DNA of 64,000 bases from Bacteroidales bacterium (GCA_012522855.1 JAAYJQ010000017.1:1-64000); one strand, 5' to 3'. Shown: positions 42,471 through 52,048, counted from the first letter of the stretch. Numbers and translations: made by a program. The notes: a model not told the origin generated them from the sequence alone.

Positions 42471-43586
42471 ATGGCAGATCTGAAAAACGACAGCAGAATC
42501 GTGCTGACCCTCGATGCCGGCGGAACCAATATGGTCTTCGGCGCGATGAAATCCGGGGAATATCTCGGGGAACCGCTGACCTTGCCCTCCCGCGCAGCCG
42601 TCCTGGATGAGTGTCTGCAGACCCTCGTGGAAGGCTTTACCCGGATTGAAGCATCACTCAAAGCCGCCGGAGAGGCGGAACCGGCAGCCATCAGTTTCGC
42701 GTTTCCGGGGCCTGCGGACTATCCGAACGGCATCATCGGAGGCTATCTTCCCAACTTCCCCTCCTTCCGGGACGGGGTAGCGCTGGGGCCCTTCCTGCAG
42801 GAGAAGTTCGGCATTCCGGTCTTCATCAACAACGACGGAGACCTTTATGCCTACGGAGAAGCGCTCGGAGGAGCCCTTCCGGAAGTAAACGCCCGTCTTG
42901 AAGCCGTTGGAAGCGCAAAGCGTTACCGTAACCTGATCGGCTATACGCTCGGAACGGGACTCGGCATCGGGACGGTCATCAACGGGCGGCTCAATCGAGG
43001 CGACAATTCCTGCGTGGAGACCTTCTGTCTGCCCAATCCGACCTTGCCGGGATACATCATTGAGGACAGCGCCTCCATCCGGGCCGTCAAGCGGGTTTAC
43101 CGCCAACTTTCCGGAATCGAAGACGACACCCTGGAACCGATCCACATCGCTCAAATCGCGAATGGACAACATCCCGGCGATGTGGAGGCTGCGCAAAAGG
43201 CTTTCTCCCTGCTGGGCGAAACGGCCGGCGAGGCCATGGCGATCGCTGTAACCTTGATCGACGGGCTGATCGTGATCGGGGGCGGGGTGATGAACAGTTA
43301 CCAATACATCATGCCGGGGATTCTCAAGACCATGCGGAGCACCATCCGCACCATCTCCGGAGATACGATCAACCGGGTCCAGATGAAGGTCTACAACTTG
43401 GATGACGAAGCGGAATTCGCGGAATTCGCCCGTGGAGATGCCCGCAAATTGTCAGTCTATGGGAGCCGACGGGAAGTGATGTACGATCCTCAAAAGCGGG
43501 TCGGCGTGATGCGTTCCAAAATCGGGGCCAGCAAGGCGATCTCCCTGGGTGCCTATGCATTTGCCCTCTCCGAACTTGACCGATAG
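42471..43586 (+). CDS. ROK-family sugar kinase
   Basis: A 371-residue cytosolic protein of the ROK family (sugar kinases and repressors). The N-terminal phosphate-binding loop is LTLDAGGTNMVFG, the catalytic region is VFINNDGDLYAYGEALGG, and a second glycine-rich ATP motif is YTLGTGLGIGTVING. There is no DNA-binding N-terminal domain, so it should be a kinase. The usual CxCGxxGC zinc motif is not seen; the region instead reads CVETFCLPNP. Next to PUL2 and one base from a mannose-6-phosphate isomerase gene, it may phosphorylate glucose, mannose or a related hexose. Exact sugar unknown. Confidence 0.85.
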   Translation: MADLKNDSRIVLTLDAGGTNMVFGAMKSGEYLGEPLTLPSRAAVLDECLQTLVEGFTRIEASLKAAGEAEPAAISFAFPGPADYPNGIIGGYLPNFPSFRDGVALGPFLQEKFGIPVFINNDGDLYAYGEALGGALPEVNARLEAVGSAKRYRNLIGYTLGTGLGIGTVINGRLNRGDNSCVETFCLPNPTLPGYIIEDSASIRAVKRVYRQLSGIEDDTLEPIHIAQIANGQHPGDVEAAQKAFSLLGETAGEAMAIAVTLIDGLIVIGGGVMNSYQYIMPGILKTMRSTIRTISGDTINRVQMKVYNLDDEAEFAEFARGDARKLSVYGSRREVMYDPQKRVGVMRSKIGASKAISLGAYAFALSELDR

Positions 43587-43587
43587 T

Positions 43588-44586
43588 ATGTATCCCCTCA
43601 AATTCATCCCCTGGCTCCGGACCATGCTCTGGGGCGGAGAAAAAATCGAATCCTTCAAAGGGCTTCCCCGCGACCCTGCCGCAGCCCCCCGCAGGATCGG
43701 AGAAAGTTGGGAAATCTCGGCAGTCGAAGGACATGTATCCGTTGTTGCCAACGGTCCCCTTGCCGGCAAGACCCTAACCGAGTTGATGCAAGAACAAGGT
43801 CCCGCCCTGGTCGGCGGGAGCGTCTTCGCCAAGACCGGAACCGAGTTCCCCCTGCTCATTAAATTCATCGATGCCAAGACGGACCTGTCCATCCAAGTGC
43901 ACCCCGATGATACCCTCGCCGCCCGTACACACCCGGGCATGAAAGGGAAGACGGAAATGTGGTATGTCATCGGCGCGGATCCCGGCGCCCGCCTGTTGAG
44001 CGGCCTTTCCCGGAGCATCACCCCTGAAGAATATGAAGCCTGCGTCCGGGACCAGACGATCACAGAGGCGCTCGCAACATATGAAATCGCGCCCGGAGAC
44101 GTTTTCTTCCTGCCGGCCGGTCGCATTCACGCCATCGGAGCCGGATCCTTCCTCGCGGAAATCCAACAGACTTCCGATCTAACCTACCGCATCTACGATT
44201 ACGGACGGCTCGGACTGGACGGAAAACCGCGCGAACTGCACATCAAAGAAGCCAAGGAGGCCATCGACTACCGGGTCTATCCCTCCTACAAAGAAGAATA
44301 TTCCCAGGTCAGAAACGAAGAGACCCTACTGGTGGCCTGCCCGTATTTCACGACTACCCTGTTCGACCTGGACCTTCCGTTCCGCAAAGATCTCTCCGGG
44401 CTGGATTCCTTCTTTGTCGTGATGTGCGTGGACGGAGGCGGAACGCTGATCGACTCGGAAGCGAGCGGAAAAAAACACAGCCTCCCGATTCGTCAAGGGG
44501 AGACCGTGCTCATACCGGCGACTTCCGAATCCGTCGCCCTGCTTCCCGACGGCGCGATGACGTGCCTGGGGAGCTATATTCCGTAA
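43588..44586 (+). CDS. manA: Mannose-6-phosphate isomerase, class I
   Basis: A 332-residue zinc enzyme that interconverts mannose-6-P and fructose-6-P. Zinc and active-site motifs: FIDAKTDLSIQVHPDDTLA (Gln and His ligands), KTEMWYVI (Glu ligand) and FLPAGRIHAIGAG (His ligand). The start at 43588 (MYPLKFIPWL) leaves one base after the ROK kinase stop; the frame extends 39 bases upstream into the kinase gene but without conservation. The pair kinase-isomerase would turn a hexose into fructose-6-P. Confidence 0.93.
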   Translation: MYPLKFIPWLRTMLWGGEKIESFKGLPRDPAAAPRRIGESWEISAVEGHVSVVANGPLAGKTLTELMQEQGPALVGGSVFAKTGTEFPLLIKFIDAKTDLSIQVHPDDTLAARTHPGMKGKTEMWYVIGADPGARLLSGLSRSITPEEYEACVRDQTITEALATYEIAPGDVFFLPAGRIHAIGAGSFLAEIQQTSDLTYRIYDYGRLGLDGKPRELHIKEAKEAIDYRVYPSYKEEYSQVRNEETLLVACPYFTTTLFDLDLPFRKDLSGLDSFFVVMCVDGGGTLIDSEASGKKHSLPIRQGETVLIPATSESVALLPDGAMTCLGSYIP

Positions 44587-44590
44587 CAGA

Positions 44591-45175
44591 CTACTGGAAG
44601 ATGAAGGCAAGGCCGACCGAAATCTGATTCCGGTACATCTTCGTGTCCCTGAAACTGTACACCATGCCGAGGTCATACAGGAGCCTCAGTTGGATGGAGT
44701 TCGAATAGGTGACCGCCGTGCCGATTCCCCACGAAATATCGAAGGCTCGGACACCGTCTCCGGTCGAGATATCGCCAATCTCCACCCCTTTTCTGAAGGT
44801 GTTTCCGGCAAAGCCCAAATTCACCCGGGGACCGGTGATCGCGGCGATCGAGAAATCATCCACCAGCGGAAACGTATACTTGAAATACAAGGGAATCTCA
44901 AGAAAATGCATGAACATGTCCGGAATGGGCTTGTCATTGTTGTGCTTGAAATAATAATAGTAGCCACCCGGTTCGAACGTCAGGCCTTCCAACTCCGCGA
45001 AAGCGACGTCGTAGGAGGCGCCCAGGTAGAAACCTGAATAATTGACGCCGAACGTCCTCTCAGGTCCGATGAAAATCGAATGGGTGAAGCCGCCCCCAAC
45101 AGAAATCTGCGCGTAGGCATGGGTTCCGCAAAGCATCAGAACGCCTGCGAGAACAGTTGTCAGTAATTTTTTCAT
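44591..45175 (-). CDS. Small outer-membrane beta-barrel protein (PorT/OMP-b-brl-like)
   Basis: A 194-residue protein with a signal peptide ending THAYAQ and eight or so alternating amphipathic strands, ending in the barrel-closing strand ISVGLAFIFQ. It resembles the outer-membrane beta-barrel family common in Bacteroidetes (PF13568-type). No function can be assigned. It is convergent with manA and ends 4 bases from it. The start at 45175 lies just after a hairpin that covers an alternative ATG at 45181. Confidence 0.75.
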   Translation of the reverse strand: MKKLLTTVLAGVLMLCGTHAYAQISVGGGFTHSIFIGPERTFGVNYSGFYLGASYDVAFAELEGLTFEPGGYYYYFKHNNDKPIPDMFMHFLEIPLYFKYTFPLVDDFSIAAITGPRVNLGFAGNTFRKGVEIGDISTGDGVRAFDISWGIGTAVTYSNSIQLRLLYDLGMVYSFRDTKMYRNQISVGLAFIFQ

Positions 45176-45180
45176 GGTCA

Positions 45181-45221
45181 TATTGTTTCAAAAAACAATA
45201 ACATTTCTTGCAACAAATATA
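45181..45221 (-). promoter_or_regulatory. Promoter and start-codon hairpin of the small barrel gene
   Basis: Minus strand TATATTTG (45221-45214) is a perfect -7 box. Between it and the gene, TATTGTTT (45181-45188) and AAACAATA (45193-45200) form a perfect 8-bp inverted repeat that would sit in the leader of the mRNA and would bury the ATG at 45181. This could favour the next ATG at 45175 or regulate translation. Confidence 0.45.
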
Positions 45222-45245
45222 ATAAAAAATGTTTCCCGTCCATTC

Positions 45246-47288
45246 CTATTCCAGACCGCGGGCGCGGAGCAGCGCGCCGGGATCCGGATCGGCGCCGCGG
45301 AACTGCCGGTAGAGTGTCATAGGTTCTTCGCTGCCTCCCTTCTCGAGGAAGGTCCGGCGGAAGTTCATAGACACTTCCGGATTGAAAAGGCCCTGCTGTT
45401 CAAAATATTCAAACGCATCTTTGTCCAGCACTTCGGCCCAGAGGTAGCTGTAATAGCCGGCGCTGTAGCCGCTGTTGAAAATGTGGTTGAAATAGGTCGT
45501 GCGGTAGCGCGGGATGATCTCGGTGATCAGTCCCATGTCCGCGCAGATCTTCTGCTCGAAGGCGGCGACATTGGAAGCCTGATCTCCTTCGGAGAGTTTC
45601 GCCAGGTCTTCCTCTGTAAGTTCATGCCACTTCATGTCCAAAATAGATGCGGCGCAAAGTTCGGCGGTCGCAAATCCCTGGTTGAATTGCAACGAGTTGC
45701 GAATCTTCTCCACCAACGCCTCCGGGATTACTTCCCCGGTCTTGTAATGCGTAGCGTATTTGTCCAGGATTTCCTTCTGGAAGGCCCAGTTCTCGTTGAA
45801 TTGTGAGAAGGTTTCAACGAAGTCACGCGTTACGCTCGTTCCGCTGACGGAAGGATAGGTACACTTGGAAAGCAGTCCGTGCAAAGCGTGTCCGAATTCG
45901 TGGAACACCGTCTGCACTTCGTCAATGGTAAAGAGGGCGGGAAGGGAATCTGTCGGAGCCGACATATTCCCGACATTGATGACGATGGGACGAACATCCT
46001 TGCCGTCAGCATCGACATACTGCTCGCGGAAATTGGTCATCCAGGCCCCGCCGCGCTTCGTGCTGCGCGGGAAATAATCGGTCGAGAAGATGCCGATCAG
46101 GCTGCCGTCCGCATCCGTCACCTTGAACGTTTCGACGGCGGGATTGTAGAGCGGAACGTCCGAAAGCGGCTCTACATTGATGCCGTATAGTTTATGCGCT
46201 GCCTCGAAAACACCCTTACGCACGTTCTCCATCCGAAAATAAGGCTTCGTTTCTTCTTCGTCCAAAGCATATTTCTCTTTGCGGACTTTCTCGGAATAGT
46301 AGAACCAATCCCAAGGTTCGATCTTCGAACCCGCGGGCAAAAGACCGGCTGCGATGTCGCGGTCCATCAGTTTCTGCATGTCATAGACCTCTTCCTTGGC
46401 ACGGGCTACGGCGGGACCGATGATCTTGCCGAGGAAGGTGTTCACGGTCTGCGGATCATGCGCCATCTTGTTGTCCAGCTGATAGGCAGCGAAGGTCGGG
46501 AAGCCGAGCATCTTCGCCCGCTCGGCGCGGAGTTTCAGGATTTCCAGGCAAAGTGCCTTGTTGTCGTATTCATTGCCGTTGTTGCCGCGGGAAGAATAAG
46601 CTTTGAACATTTCTTCTCGACGCGCGCGGTCGGTGCAGGTAGTCATCTCCGTCGAATAGGAAGAAACCGGGATGCCGAACTTGTCGTTGAAGGCGTTGTT
46701 TTCAGCCAGCAAGTTGTTGCCGAACTTCTGCTGCGCAGCGGCGATTGCCTGGTTGATCTCTTTCATGCGAGTTTGGGAAACCTCGTCGAGGGCAACCCCG
46801 TTGCGGGTAAAACTCTCATAGAGCTTTTTGAGCACCATCTGCTGTTCCCGGGTGAGGCCGCTCTGGTCCCCGTCATATACCGCTTTGATCTTCGCGAAGA
46901 AATCTTTGTTCATTGAGATGTTGTCCCTATGTTCCGTGAGCAGGGCCGTGGCTTCTTCCACGACTTTGTTCATCTCGTCATTCCCTTCGGTTTCAACCAA
47001 ATTGAAGAGAACGGCGCTGACTTTGGACAGGGTCATGCCGGACAATTCGTAGGCAGCTACGGTGTTCTCGAATGTCGGCGCGTCCGGATTGTTCAGGATC
47101 GCCTCCAGTTCCTGCTTTTGTTCTTCGATTCCGGCCTTCACTGCCGGGATGTAATCCGCAAGCGTGATCGTCTCGAACGGCGGAATACCGTAAGGGGTGT
47201 CCCATTCCGTGAGGAACGGGTTCTTGGGTGTCTGTGTACAAGCTGTCATCATTACGATCGCTCCCATTGTCAAAAATACCTTTTTCAT
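45246..47288 (-). CDS. dcp: M3-family peptidyl-dipeptidase (Dcp-like), lipoprotein
   Basis: A 680-residue zinc metallopeptidase that removes dipeptides from the C-termini of peptides. The zinc motif HEFGHALHG is at about residues 463-471; the N-terminal two thirds is the all-helical M3 fold (SGMTLSKVSAVLFNLVE). Unlike the cytosolic E. coli enzyme, it has a lipoprotein signal (MMTAC, Cys17), so it should act in the periplasm or at the outer membrane, where it would digest peptides. Upstream a TATCTTTA box (47367-47360, one mismatch to consensus) and a GGCAGC-GGA-GCTGCC hairpin (47338-47352) precede the gene. Confidence 0.92.
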   Translation of the reverse strand: MKKVFLTMGAIVMMTACTQTPKNPFLTEWDTPYGIPPFETITLADYIPAVKAGIEEQKQELEAILNNPDAPTFENTVAAYELSGMTLSKVSAVLFNLVETEGNDEMNKVVEEATALLTEHRDNISMNKDFFAKIKAVYDGDQSGLTREQQMVLKKLYESFTRNGVALDEVSQTRMKEINQAIAAAQQKFGNNLLAENNAFNDKFGIPVSSYSTEMTTCTDRARREEMFKAYSSRGNNGNEYDNKALCLEILKLRAERAKMLGFPTFAAYQLDNKMAHDPQTVNTFLGKIIGPAVARAKEEVYDMQKLMDRDIAAGLLPAGSKIEPWDWFYYSEKVRKEKYALDEEETKPYFRMENVRKGVFEAAHKLYGINVEPLSDVPLYNPAVETFKVTDADGSLIGIFSTDYFPRSTKRGGAWMTNFREQYVDADGKDVRPIVINVGNMSAPTDSLPALFTIDEVQTVFHEFGHALHGLLSKCTYPSVSGTSVTRDFVETFSQFNENWAFQKEILDKYATHYKTGEVIPEALVEKIRNSLQFNQGFATAELCAASILDMKWHELTEEDLAKLSEGDQASNVAAFEQKICADMGLITEIIPRYRTTYFNHIFNSGYSAGYYSYLWAEVLDKDAFEYFEQQGLFNPEVSMNFRRTFLEKGGSEEPMTLYRQFRGADPDPGALLRARGLE

Positions 47289-47416
47289 GTTATCGTTGTT
47301 ATTATTTCTGTCTTCTAATAGTTTTCAGTAGTTTCCAGGCAGCGGAGCTGCCCGAACTTTAAAGATAATAATAATTGTTCGAATGATGTCTATGGAGTTC
47401 CATCGACAATCCGAAA

Positions 47417-47448
47417 GGCGGTGGCCAAATCAGCATTTGGTCACCGCC
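47417..47448 (-). terminator. Terminator of the barrel gene at 47486
   Basis: A 14-bp stem (GGCGGTGGCCAAAT at 47417-47430, paired with 47435-47448 with one G-T pair) and a 4-base loop; the minus strand continues with TTTCGG. It lies 38 bases after the stop of the minus-strand barrel gene. Confidence 0.75.
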
Positions 47449-47485
47449 CGTTGAAAATTGTTATATTAAGAAATGCTTTCTCTCT

Positions 47486-48091
47486 TTAGAAATAGAAGCT
47501 GAAACCGATATTGAGCGACAATGCCGTCATTCCGAAGCTCTCCCCTGCCACCTTGTTGGAAAGTCCGTAAGTGTAGTTGAGGAACGGATCGATGGAAAAA
47601 CGTTCCGCCAGAAAGATGGAGTAGCCGACGCCGATCGCCAAATTCAAGGAGTTGAGGTCAGCCTTGGCGTCGCTCTCCACATATTCTTCCTCGTAACCCT
47701 CGTCGCCGAAACCGAGGTCACCGATAGTCCCGTCTCCAAGTTTGCCATGGCCCAGAACCAGGCTCCCCGAAGCGAACAGACCGTTGAAAATATAATAACG
47801 GACGCCCGCGCGGATGTTGAGCATGCTGCCGCTCGTGTCCTCAAATTTCAAGCCCTGGTATCCCACGCCGCCGATGATGAGCAGGTCATCTTTGATGGCA
47901 TAGCCGCCGTCGGCCTGCAGGCCATACATGGAAAATTTGGAGCTCGCTCCATCGGACGAGACTTTAAAAGAGTTGTACGCCAGGTTGGTCAACTGCGGAT
48001 TGAGTATAATTGTTCCCTCAGAAACAGTTTGGGCAAAACCCGCTCCCGCGACGGCGCACAGAAGCGCCAATGTAAAAAAGAATTTTTTCAT
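47486..48091 (-). CDS. Outer-membrane beta-barrel protein
   Basis: A 201-residue protein with a signal peptide ending AGFAQ and a barrel of about eight strands, closing with LSLNIGFSFYF. An acidic loop (GFGDEGYEEEYVESDAKAD) probably faces the outside. The family is the general OMP-b-brl group and no function can be given. The start at 48091 (MKKFFFTLAL) is chosen for the signal peptide. Divergent from the exporter operon, 187 bases away. Confidence 0.75.
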   Translation of the reverse strand: MKKFFFTLALLCAVAGAGFAQTVSEGTIILNPQLTNLAYNSFKVSSDGASSKFSMYGLQADGGYAIKDDLLIIGGVGYQGLKFEDTSGSMLNIRAGVRYYIFNGLFASGSLVLGHGKLGDGTIGDLGFGDEGYEEEYVESDAKADLNSLNLAIGVGYSIFLAERFSIDPFLNYTYGLSNKVAGESFGMTALSLNIGFSFYF

Positions 48092-48278
48092 AAATATTGG
48101 TAATAAAATAATTTTCTTATAAAAATAATAAAATTCAGCGTCCGGCAATCTGCCAAATCGTACAATGCGACTGACTGTTCGTACATTTCCATTTTCGGAT
48201 AAAAAATCCACAGCCGTCGGCAAACATTCTGCCGGTTTTTTGATTATATTTATATTTTAAACCCTGTTGATCCCCGAG

Positions 48279-49544
48279 ATGGACAAATTGACGATATCGA
48301 CGATTCTCCTGCTCTCTTGTTTTTTTCATGCGGAAGCCCAAACACATATTCACCTGGAAATGTGTCGAACGGCCGCAAGAGAGGCGGAGAATTTCAAGGC
48401 CTTGAACGAACTTCTCGACCAAGATCGCCGAACCGGTGAAGAACAACTGAAGAAAATCATCCTTCCGGACTTTTCCGGCTATGCGCAGTCCTCCTACCAG
48501 ACGGATGTTCCAAATCCCGTGAGCCTCACCGATTTTCCGTTCGAGACCCACACTGTTTCAAATTTCCAGTATCATTTCGGATTCCTCGTACAGCAGAACA
48601 TCTACAGCGGAGGCAGTTATCAAATCCAGAAAGATTTGCATCGCATCGACAACGACATCTCGCAACTCGACCTCGACACGAAATACCTTGCGCTGGACAA
48701 CACCGTCGATGATCTGTTCTTCGGAATCATCATCGCCAGAAGCAACGAAAAGATCCTGGACAGCCAGCTGCAAATCGTCGACCGGAAACTTGCGGACCTC
48801 CGACTGGCATTCGAACAAGGCCTGGTTTTCAGAAAAACGATTCTGGAGATGGAGGCCGAACGGCTGAAATCGGAGGCGTCCCTCACCGAATGCCGATCGG
48901 AATGCCGGAAGAACATCGCCTTGCTTTCTACTTTGATCGGGAAACCGCTCTCCGAGCATGATGAATTCGTTCTGCCGTCGGTCGATCGATCGGATCCCGT
49001 CGCGGATCCTTCGCTGACCCGTCTCGAATTGGAGAATCAGCGCATCAGTCAAAGCAAGAAAATGGCCAAAGCCGCAACCCTCCCTCACCTGGGGCTCTTC
49101 GGAATCGTAGGATACGGTCAATGGCCCTTGAACTTTTTCAGCCGGACACCCTCCACCTACGGCATTGCGGGGTTGCATCTGACCATACCGCTTACGGACT
49201 GGCGAGATACCCAAAAAAAGCAGATGCTCCTTAACAACGCCGCGCAGAAGATCACGTACGAAAAAATGCACTTGGAACGTCGCAGGGAACTTGAGGATCT
49301 GCGATATGACAGTGAAATCGCCCGCTATGACAGTCTGATGGACGTTTCTGCCAGGACGGTCGCGCTCTATCAGGAATTGAGCGATGAACTCGGCTCCATG
49401 TCGGCTCTCGGCGAGAGCCCCGTTTCCGAGTACATCGTCGCCCTGAGCAAACTCACTTCCGCCCGACAGCATCACGAACTGTATTCCATCTTGAAACTGA
49501 AACTCCGGCTTCAACGCAAACGTTACATTTTGTCACAACCATGA
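48279..49544 (+). CDS. TolC-family outer-membrane efflux protein
   Basis: A 421-residue protein with a signal peptide (cut near EAQTH) and the OEP family layout: two long alpha-helical stretches (about 125-235 and 330-420) and beta segments with YSGGSYQIQ and LHLTIPLTDWRDTQKK. It forms the outer-membrane channel of a tripartite exporter. Its 3' end overlaps the HlyD gene by 4 bases, so it belongs to the same machine as the ABC genes that follow. The start at 48279 (MDKLTI) is preferred to a TTG 12 bases upstream. First gene of an eight-gene operon. Confidence 0.88.
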   Translation: MDKLTISTILLLSCFFHAEAQTHIHLEMCRTAAREAENFKALNELLDQDRRTGEEQLKKIILPDFSGYAQSSYQTDVPNPVSLTDFPFETHTVSNFQYHFGFLVQQNIYSGGSYQIQKDLHRIDNDISQLDLDTKYLALDNTVDDLFFGIIIARSNEKILDSQLQIVDRKLADLRLAFEQGLVFRKTILEMEAERLKSEASLTECRSECRKNIALLSTLIGKPLSEHDEFVLPSVDRSDPVADPSLTRLELENQRISQSKKMAKAATLPHLGLFGIVGYGQWPLNFFSRTPSTYGIAGLHLTIPLTDWRDTQKKQMLLNNAAQKITYEKMHLERRRELEDLRYDSEIARYDSLMDVSARTVALYQELSDELGSMSALGESPVSEYIVALSKLTSARQHHELYSILKLKLRLQRKRYILSQP

Positions 49545-50446
49545 AACTCCTCTCAAAACTGATTCTTATGACCTGCTTGTCCGTTGTATCCGCGTCCTGT
49601 GGAAGCAAGCGGGAGCCGGACGCCTTCGGGATCGTCGATGCGCGCAGTTGGATGATCTCCGCCCAGGAAGCCGGCAAGATCCTCTCCTTGAACATCTCCG
49701 AGGGGTGCAGACTAACCCGGGACAGTATCGTCGGCTATCTGGACACAACCTTGCTTGTTCTGGAAAGAACAGCCTTGCAAGCCCGAATCGCGCCGCTCCG
49801 GGAAGCATTGCCGAATATCGGCGTGCAGGTGGAGGTCCTCGAAAGAGAGAAAGCCTCCCTCCTGAAGGAAATCGAAAGAAGCCGCAAACTGGCGGATGCC
49901 GGCGCGGCGGGAGAAAGCCAGGTGGACAAGCTGGAAGACAAACTGCAGGTTCTCAACAGCCAGATCGCGGCGACCCGGTCCGCCTTGTCAAAACAATCGT
50001 CATCGATTCTTTCCGACATCGCGGCCCTCCAGTCGCAGGTAAACATTCTTTCCGACCGCATCGAACGATGCGCCATCACGGTCCCGGAGAACGGCACGGT
50101 CGCCGTCCAATATGCCCATACCCATGAATTCGTAGCGGCCGGACAGCCCATCTTCAAACTCTCCGACTACCGGAACATGTTCGTGGATTGCTGGATTGAA
50201 GGCAAGGATCTTGCGAATGTCAAACTGGGAGAGGAAGCGACCGTCTTGATCGACGGCCCCGAAGGAATCTTCAGGACCTACTCCGGTCCGGTCACCTTCA
50301 TCGCGGAAGAAGCGGAATTCACGCCGAACAAGGTTCAGACACGCGACAACAGAACCAAACAGGTGTATCACGTCAAGATCGAACTTGTCAATGATGGCTA
50401 CCTCAAAGCCGGCATGCCCGCCGACATATTCCTGAAGAAAGAATAG
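49541..50446 (+). CDS. HlyD/YbhG-type membrane fusion lipoprotein
   Basis: A 301-residue periplasmic adaptor, lipid-anchored (lipobox ending VVSASC, Cys20). Barrel and lipoyl-like segments (about 25-75 and 180-215, with ITVPENGTVAVQYAH) enclose a coiled-coil hairpin (about 85-175, EVLEREKASLLKEIERSRKL). It connects the inner-membrane ABC transporter with the TolC channel. It overlaps the TolC gene by 4 bases and is one base from the first ATPase gene. Resembles YbhG/YhiI adaptors. Confidence 0.9.
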   Translation: MKLLSKLILMTCLSVVSASCGSKREPDAFGIVDARSWMISAQEAGKILSLNISEGCRLTRDSIVGYLDTTLLVLERTALQARIAPLREALPNIGVQVEVLEREKASLLKEIERSRKLADAGAAGESQVDKLEDKLQVLNSQIAATRSALSKQSSSILSDIAALQSQVNILSDRIERCAITVPENGTVAVQYAHTHEFVAAGQPIFKLSDYRNMFVDCWIEGKDLANVKLGEEATVLIDGPEGIFRTYSGPVTFIAEEAEFTPNKVQTRDNRTKQVYHVKIELVNDGYLKAGMPADIFLKKE

Positions 50447-50447
50447 G

Positions 50448-51380
50448 ATGGTCACAGCGAAAGACATCCGCCGCCGTTTCGGCAGTCATCAAGCGCTGAA
50501 AGGCATCTCGTTCACGCTTTCCGACGGGGAAATCATCGCCGTCATGGGCGCGAACGGAGCCGGCAAGTCCACGCTGTTCGACATCCTGGCCACGCTCGAT
50601 GACCGCTATGACGGCACCGTGGAAGTCGATGGAGCGAACCTGCGCAGGCACAAGAAATCGATCCGACCCAAAATCGGCTACGTGCCGGGAAAATTCTCGC
50701 TGTATCCGGATCTCACCCTGGAAGAGAATCTTGATTTTTTCGCCTCCGCCTATGATGCTTCCCCTTCGGACATCGAAACGCAGAGCCCGCTTCTTTGGGA
50801 AAGCCTGAAACCCTTCTCCACCTACCGGGCAGACCGGCTTTCCGGAGGTATGAAAAAGAAGTTGTCGCTTTGTTGCGCCATGGTGCACGCTCCCTCCATC
50901 CTGCTGCTGGATGAACCGACCGTCGGAATCGACCCTCTTTCGCGAAAAGATGTGTGGAATGAACTGAAAAATCTGCGCGAAAAAGGTGTTTCCATTCTGA
51001 TCAGCACCCATTATCTGGATGAAGCGACGCTTGCCGACAAGGTTCTTTTCATGCACGAAGGAAGCGTGTTGCTGTTTGACACGCCGGAGAGAATCCTGGA
51101 TACTTACCGGTACACCTTGATCGAGATCGGGATCTCCGGTGAAACGGACAACGCAGCCCTGGAGAAACTGAGAACAATACTGGCAACGACAAGCTGTGTC
51201 CTGGACTGCTACGCCTGGGGAAATTATCTTCATGCCGTGGCGGAATCGGAACAACGGGTCGAGGAAATCGCGGGAACATGCAGGCGGGAATACGGGGCAA
51301 TGATCTCCGTCAAAACCATCAGACCCACCCTGGAAGATGTTTTCATGGACACGCTGTCGCAAACGAAGAATCAGACATGA
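50448..51380 (+). CDS. ABC transporter ATP-binding protein (first NBD of YbhF type)
   Basis: A 310-residue ATPase: Walker A GANGAGKST, signature LSGGMKKKLSL, Walker B ILLLDEPT, and a C-terminal extension of about 80 residues. With the next gene it corresponds to the two halves of YbhF/RbbA-like double ATPases, here encoded separately. It powers export through the ABC-2 permeases. It overlaps the next gene by 4 bases (ATGA). Confidence 0.94.
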   Translation: MVTAKDIRRRFGSHQALKGISFTLSDGEIIAVMGANGAGKSTLFDILATLDDRYDGTVEVDGANLRRHKKSIRPKIGYVPGKFSLYPDLTLEENLDFFASAYDASPSDIETQSPLLWESLKPFSTYRADRLSGGMKKKLSLCCAMVHAPSILLLDEPTVGIDPLSRKDVWNELKNLREKGVSILISTHYLDEATLADKVLFMHEGSVLLFDTPERILDTYRYTLIEIGISGETDNAALEKLRTILATTSCVLDCYAWGNYLHAVAESEQRVEEIAGTCRREYGAMISVKTIRPTLEDVFMDTLSQTKNQT

Positions 51381-52048
51381 CGATTGCCCGGACACATAAC
51401 ATCACCAAAAAATTCGGTACGTTGACGGCTGTCAACGAGGTGTCGATTCACCTGGAAACGGGAGAAATCCTGGGACTCCTGGGGGCCAACGGCGCAGGAA
51501 AAACCACGCTGATCAAGATTCTCTGCGGACTGATCAAACCCAACTCCGGAACTTTTTTCGTACAGGGAAGAATCGGCTACATGTGTCAGACATTCTCTTT
51601 GGTCGAAGAACTCACCGTCCACGAAAATACCCGCTTCTACAGTGCCTTGTACGGTATGGCCAAATCGCATGCCGAACAAGCGGAGCGCGCCTTGCTCGAA
51701 GAACTCCACCTCCTGAACTACCGGGACAGGCAGGTCCGGCATCTTCCTTTGGGATGGCGGCAAGCCCTCTCTTTCGCCATCGCAACGATACACAAACCCG
51801 CGGTCCTCATTCTGGATGAACCCACCAGCGGACTGGACGCGCTCTCCCGACGACGGATTTGGAGGATGATGCAACGCCGCGCGGCAGAAGGGACAGGCAT
51901 CCTCGTCAGCACCCACTACCTGGACGAGGCCTATTATTGCAATCGCATCGCCATCATGCAAGAAGGCAGGGTGACGGAAGCGGGGAAACCGGAAGCCATC
52001 GCCCGAACGGCAGCGGAACTATCGGAACATCTCGGAAAACACGCATGA
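51377..52048 (+). CDS. ABC transporter ATP-binding protein (second NBD of YbhF type)
   Basis: A 223-residue ATPase with Walker A GANGAGKTT and Walker B VLILDEPTSGLD. The signature motif is degenerate, LPLGWRQALSF in place of LSGGQ, which is also the case in the second half of E. coli YbhF. That supports pairing with the preceding gene as an asymmetric dimer. The start at 51377 overlaps the upstream stop by 4 bases; a longer frame upstream is in the first ATPase gene and is not real. Confidence 0.93.
   Translation: MTIARTHNITKKFGTLTAVNEVSIHLETGEILGLLGANGAGKTTLIKILCGLIKPNSGTFFVQGRIGYMCQTFSLVEELTVHENTRFYSALYGMAKSHAEQAERALLEELHLLNYRDRQVRHLPLGWRQALSFAIATIHKPAVLILDEPTSGLDALSRRRIWRMMQRRAAEGTGILVSTHYLDEAYYCNRIAIMQEGRVTEAGKPEAIARTAAELSEHLGKHA

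Noticed and set aside
48218..48241. Hairpin CGGCA-TGCCG followed by six T before the TolC gene
   Set aside because: The stem is only 5 bp and no plus-strand gene lies upstream that would need termination; an attenuator is possible but not supported.
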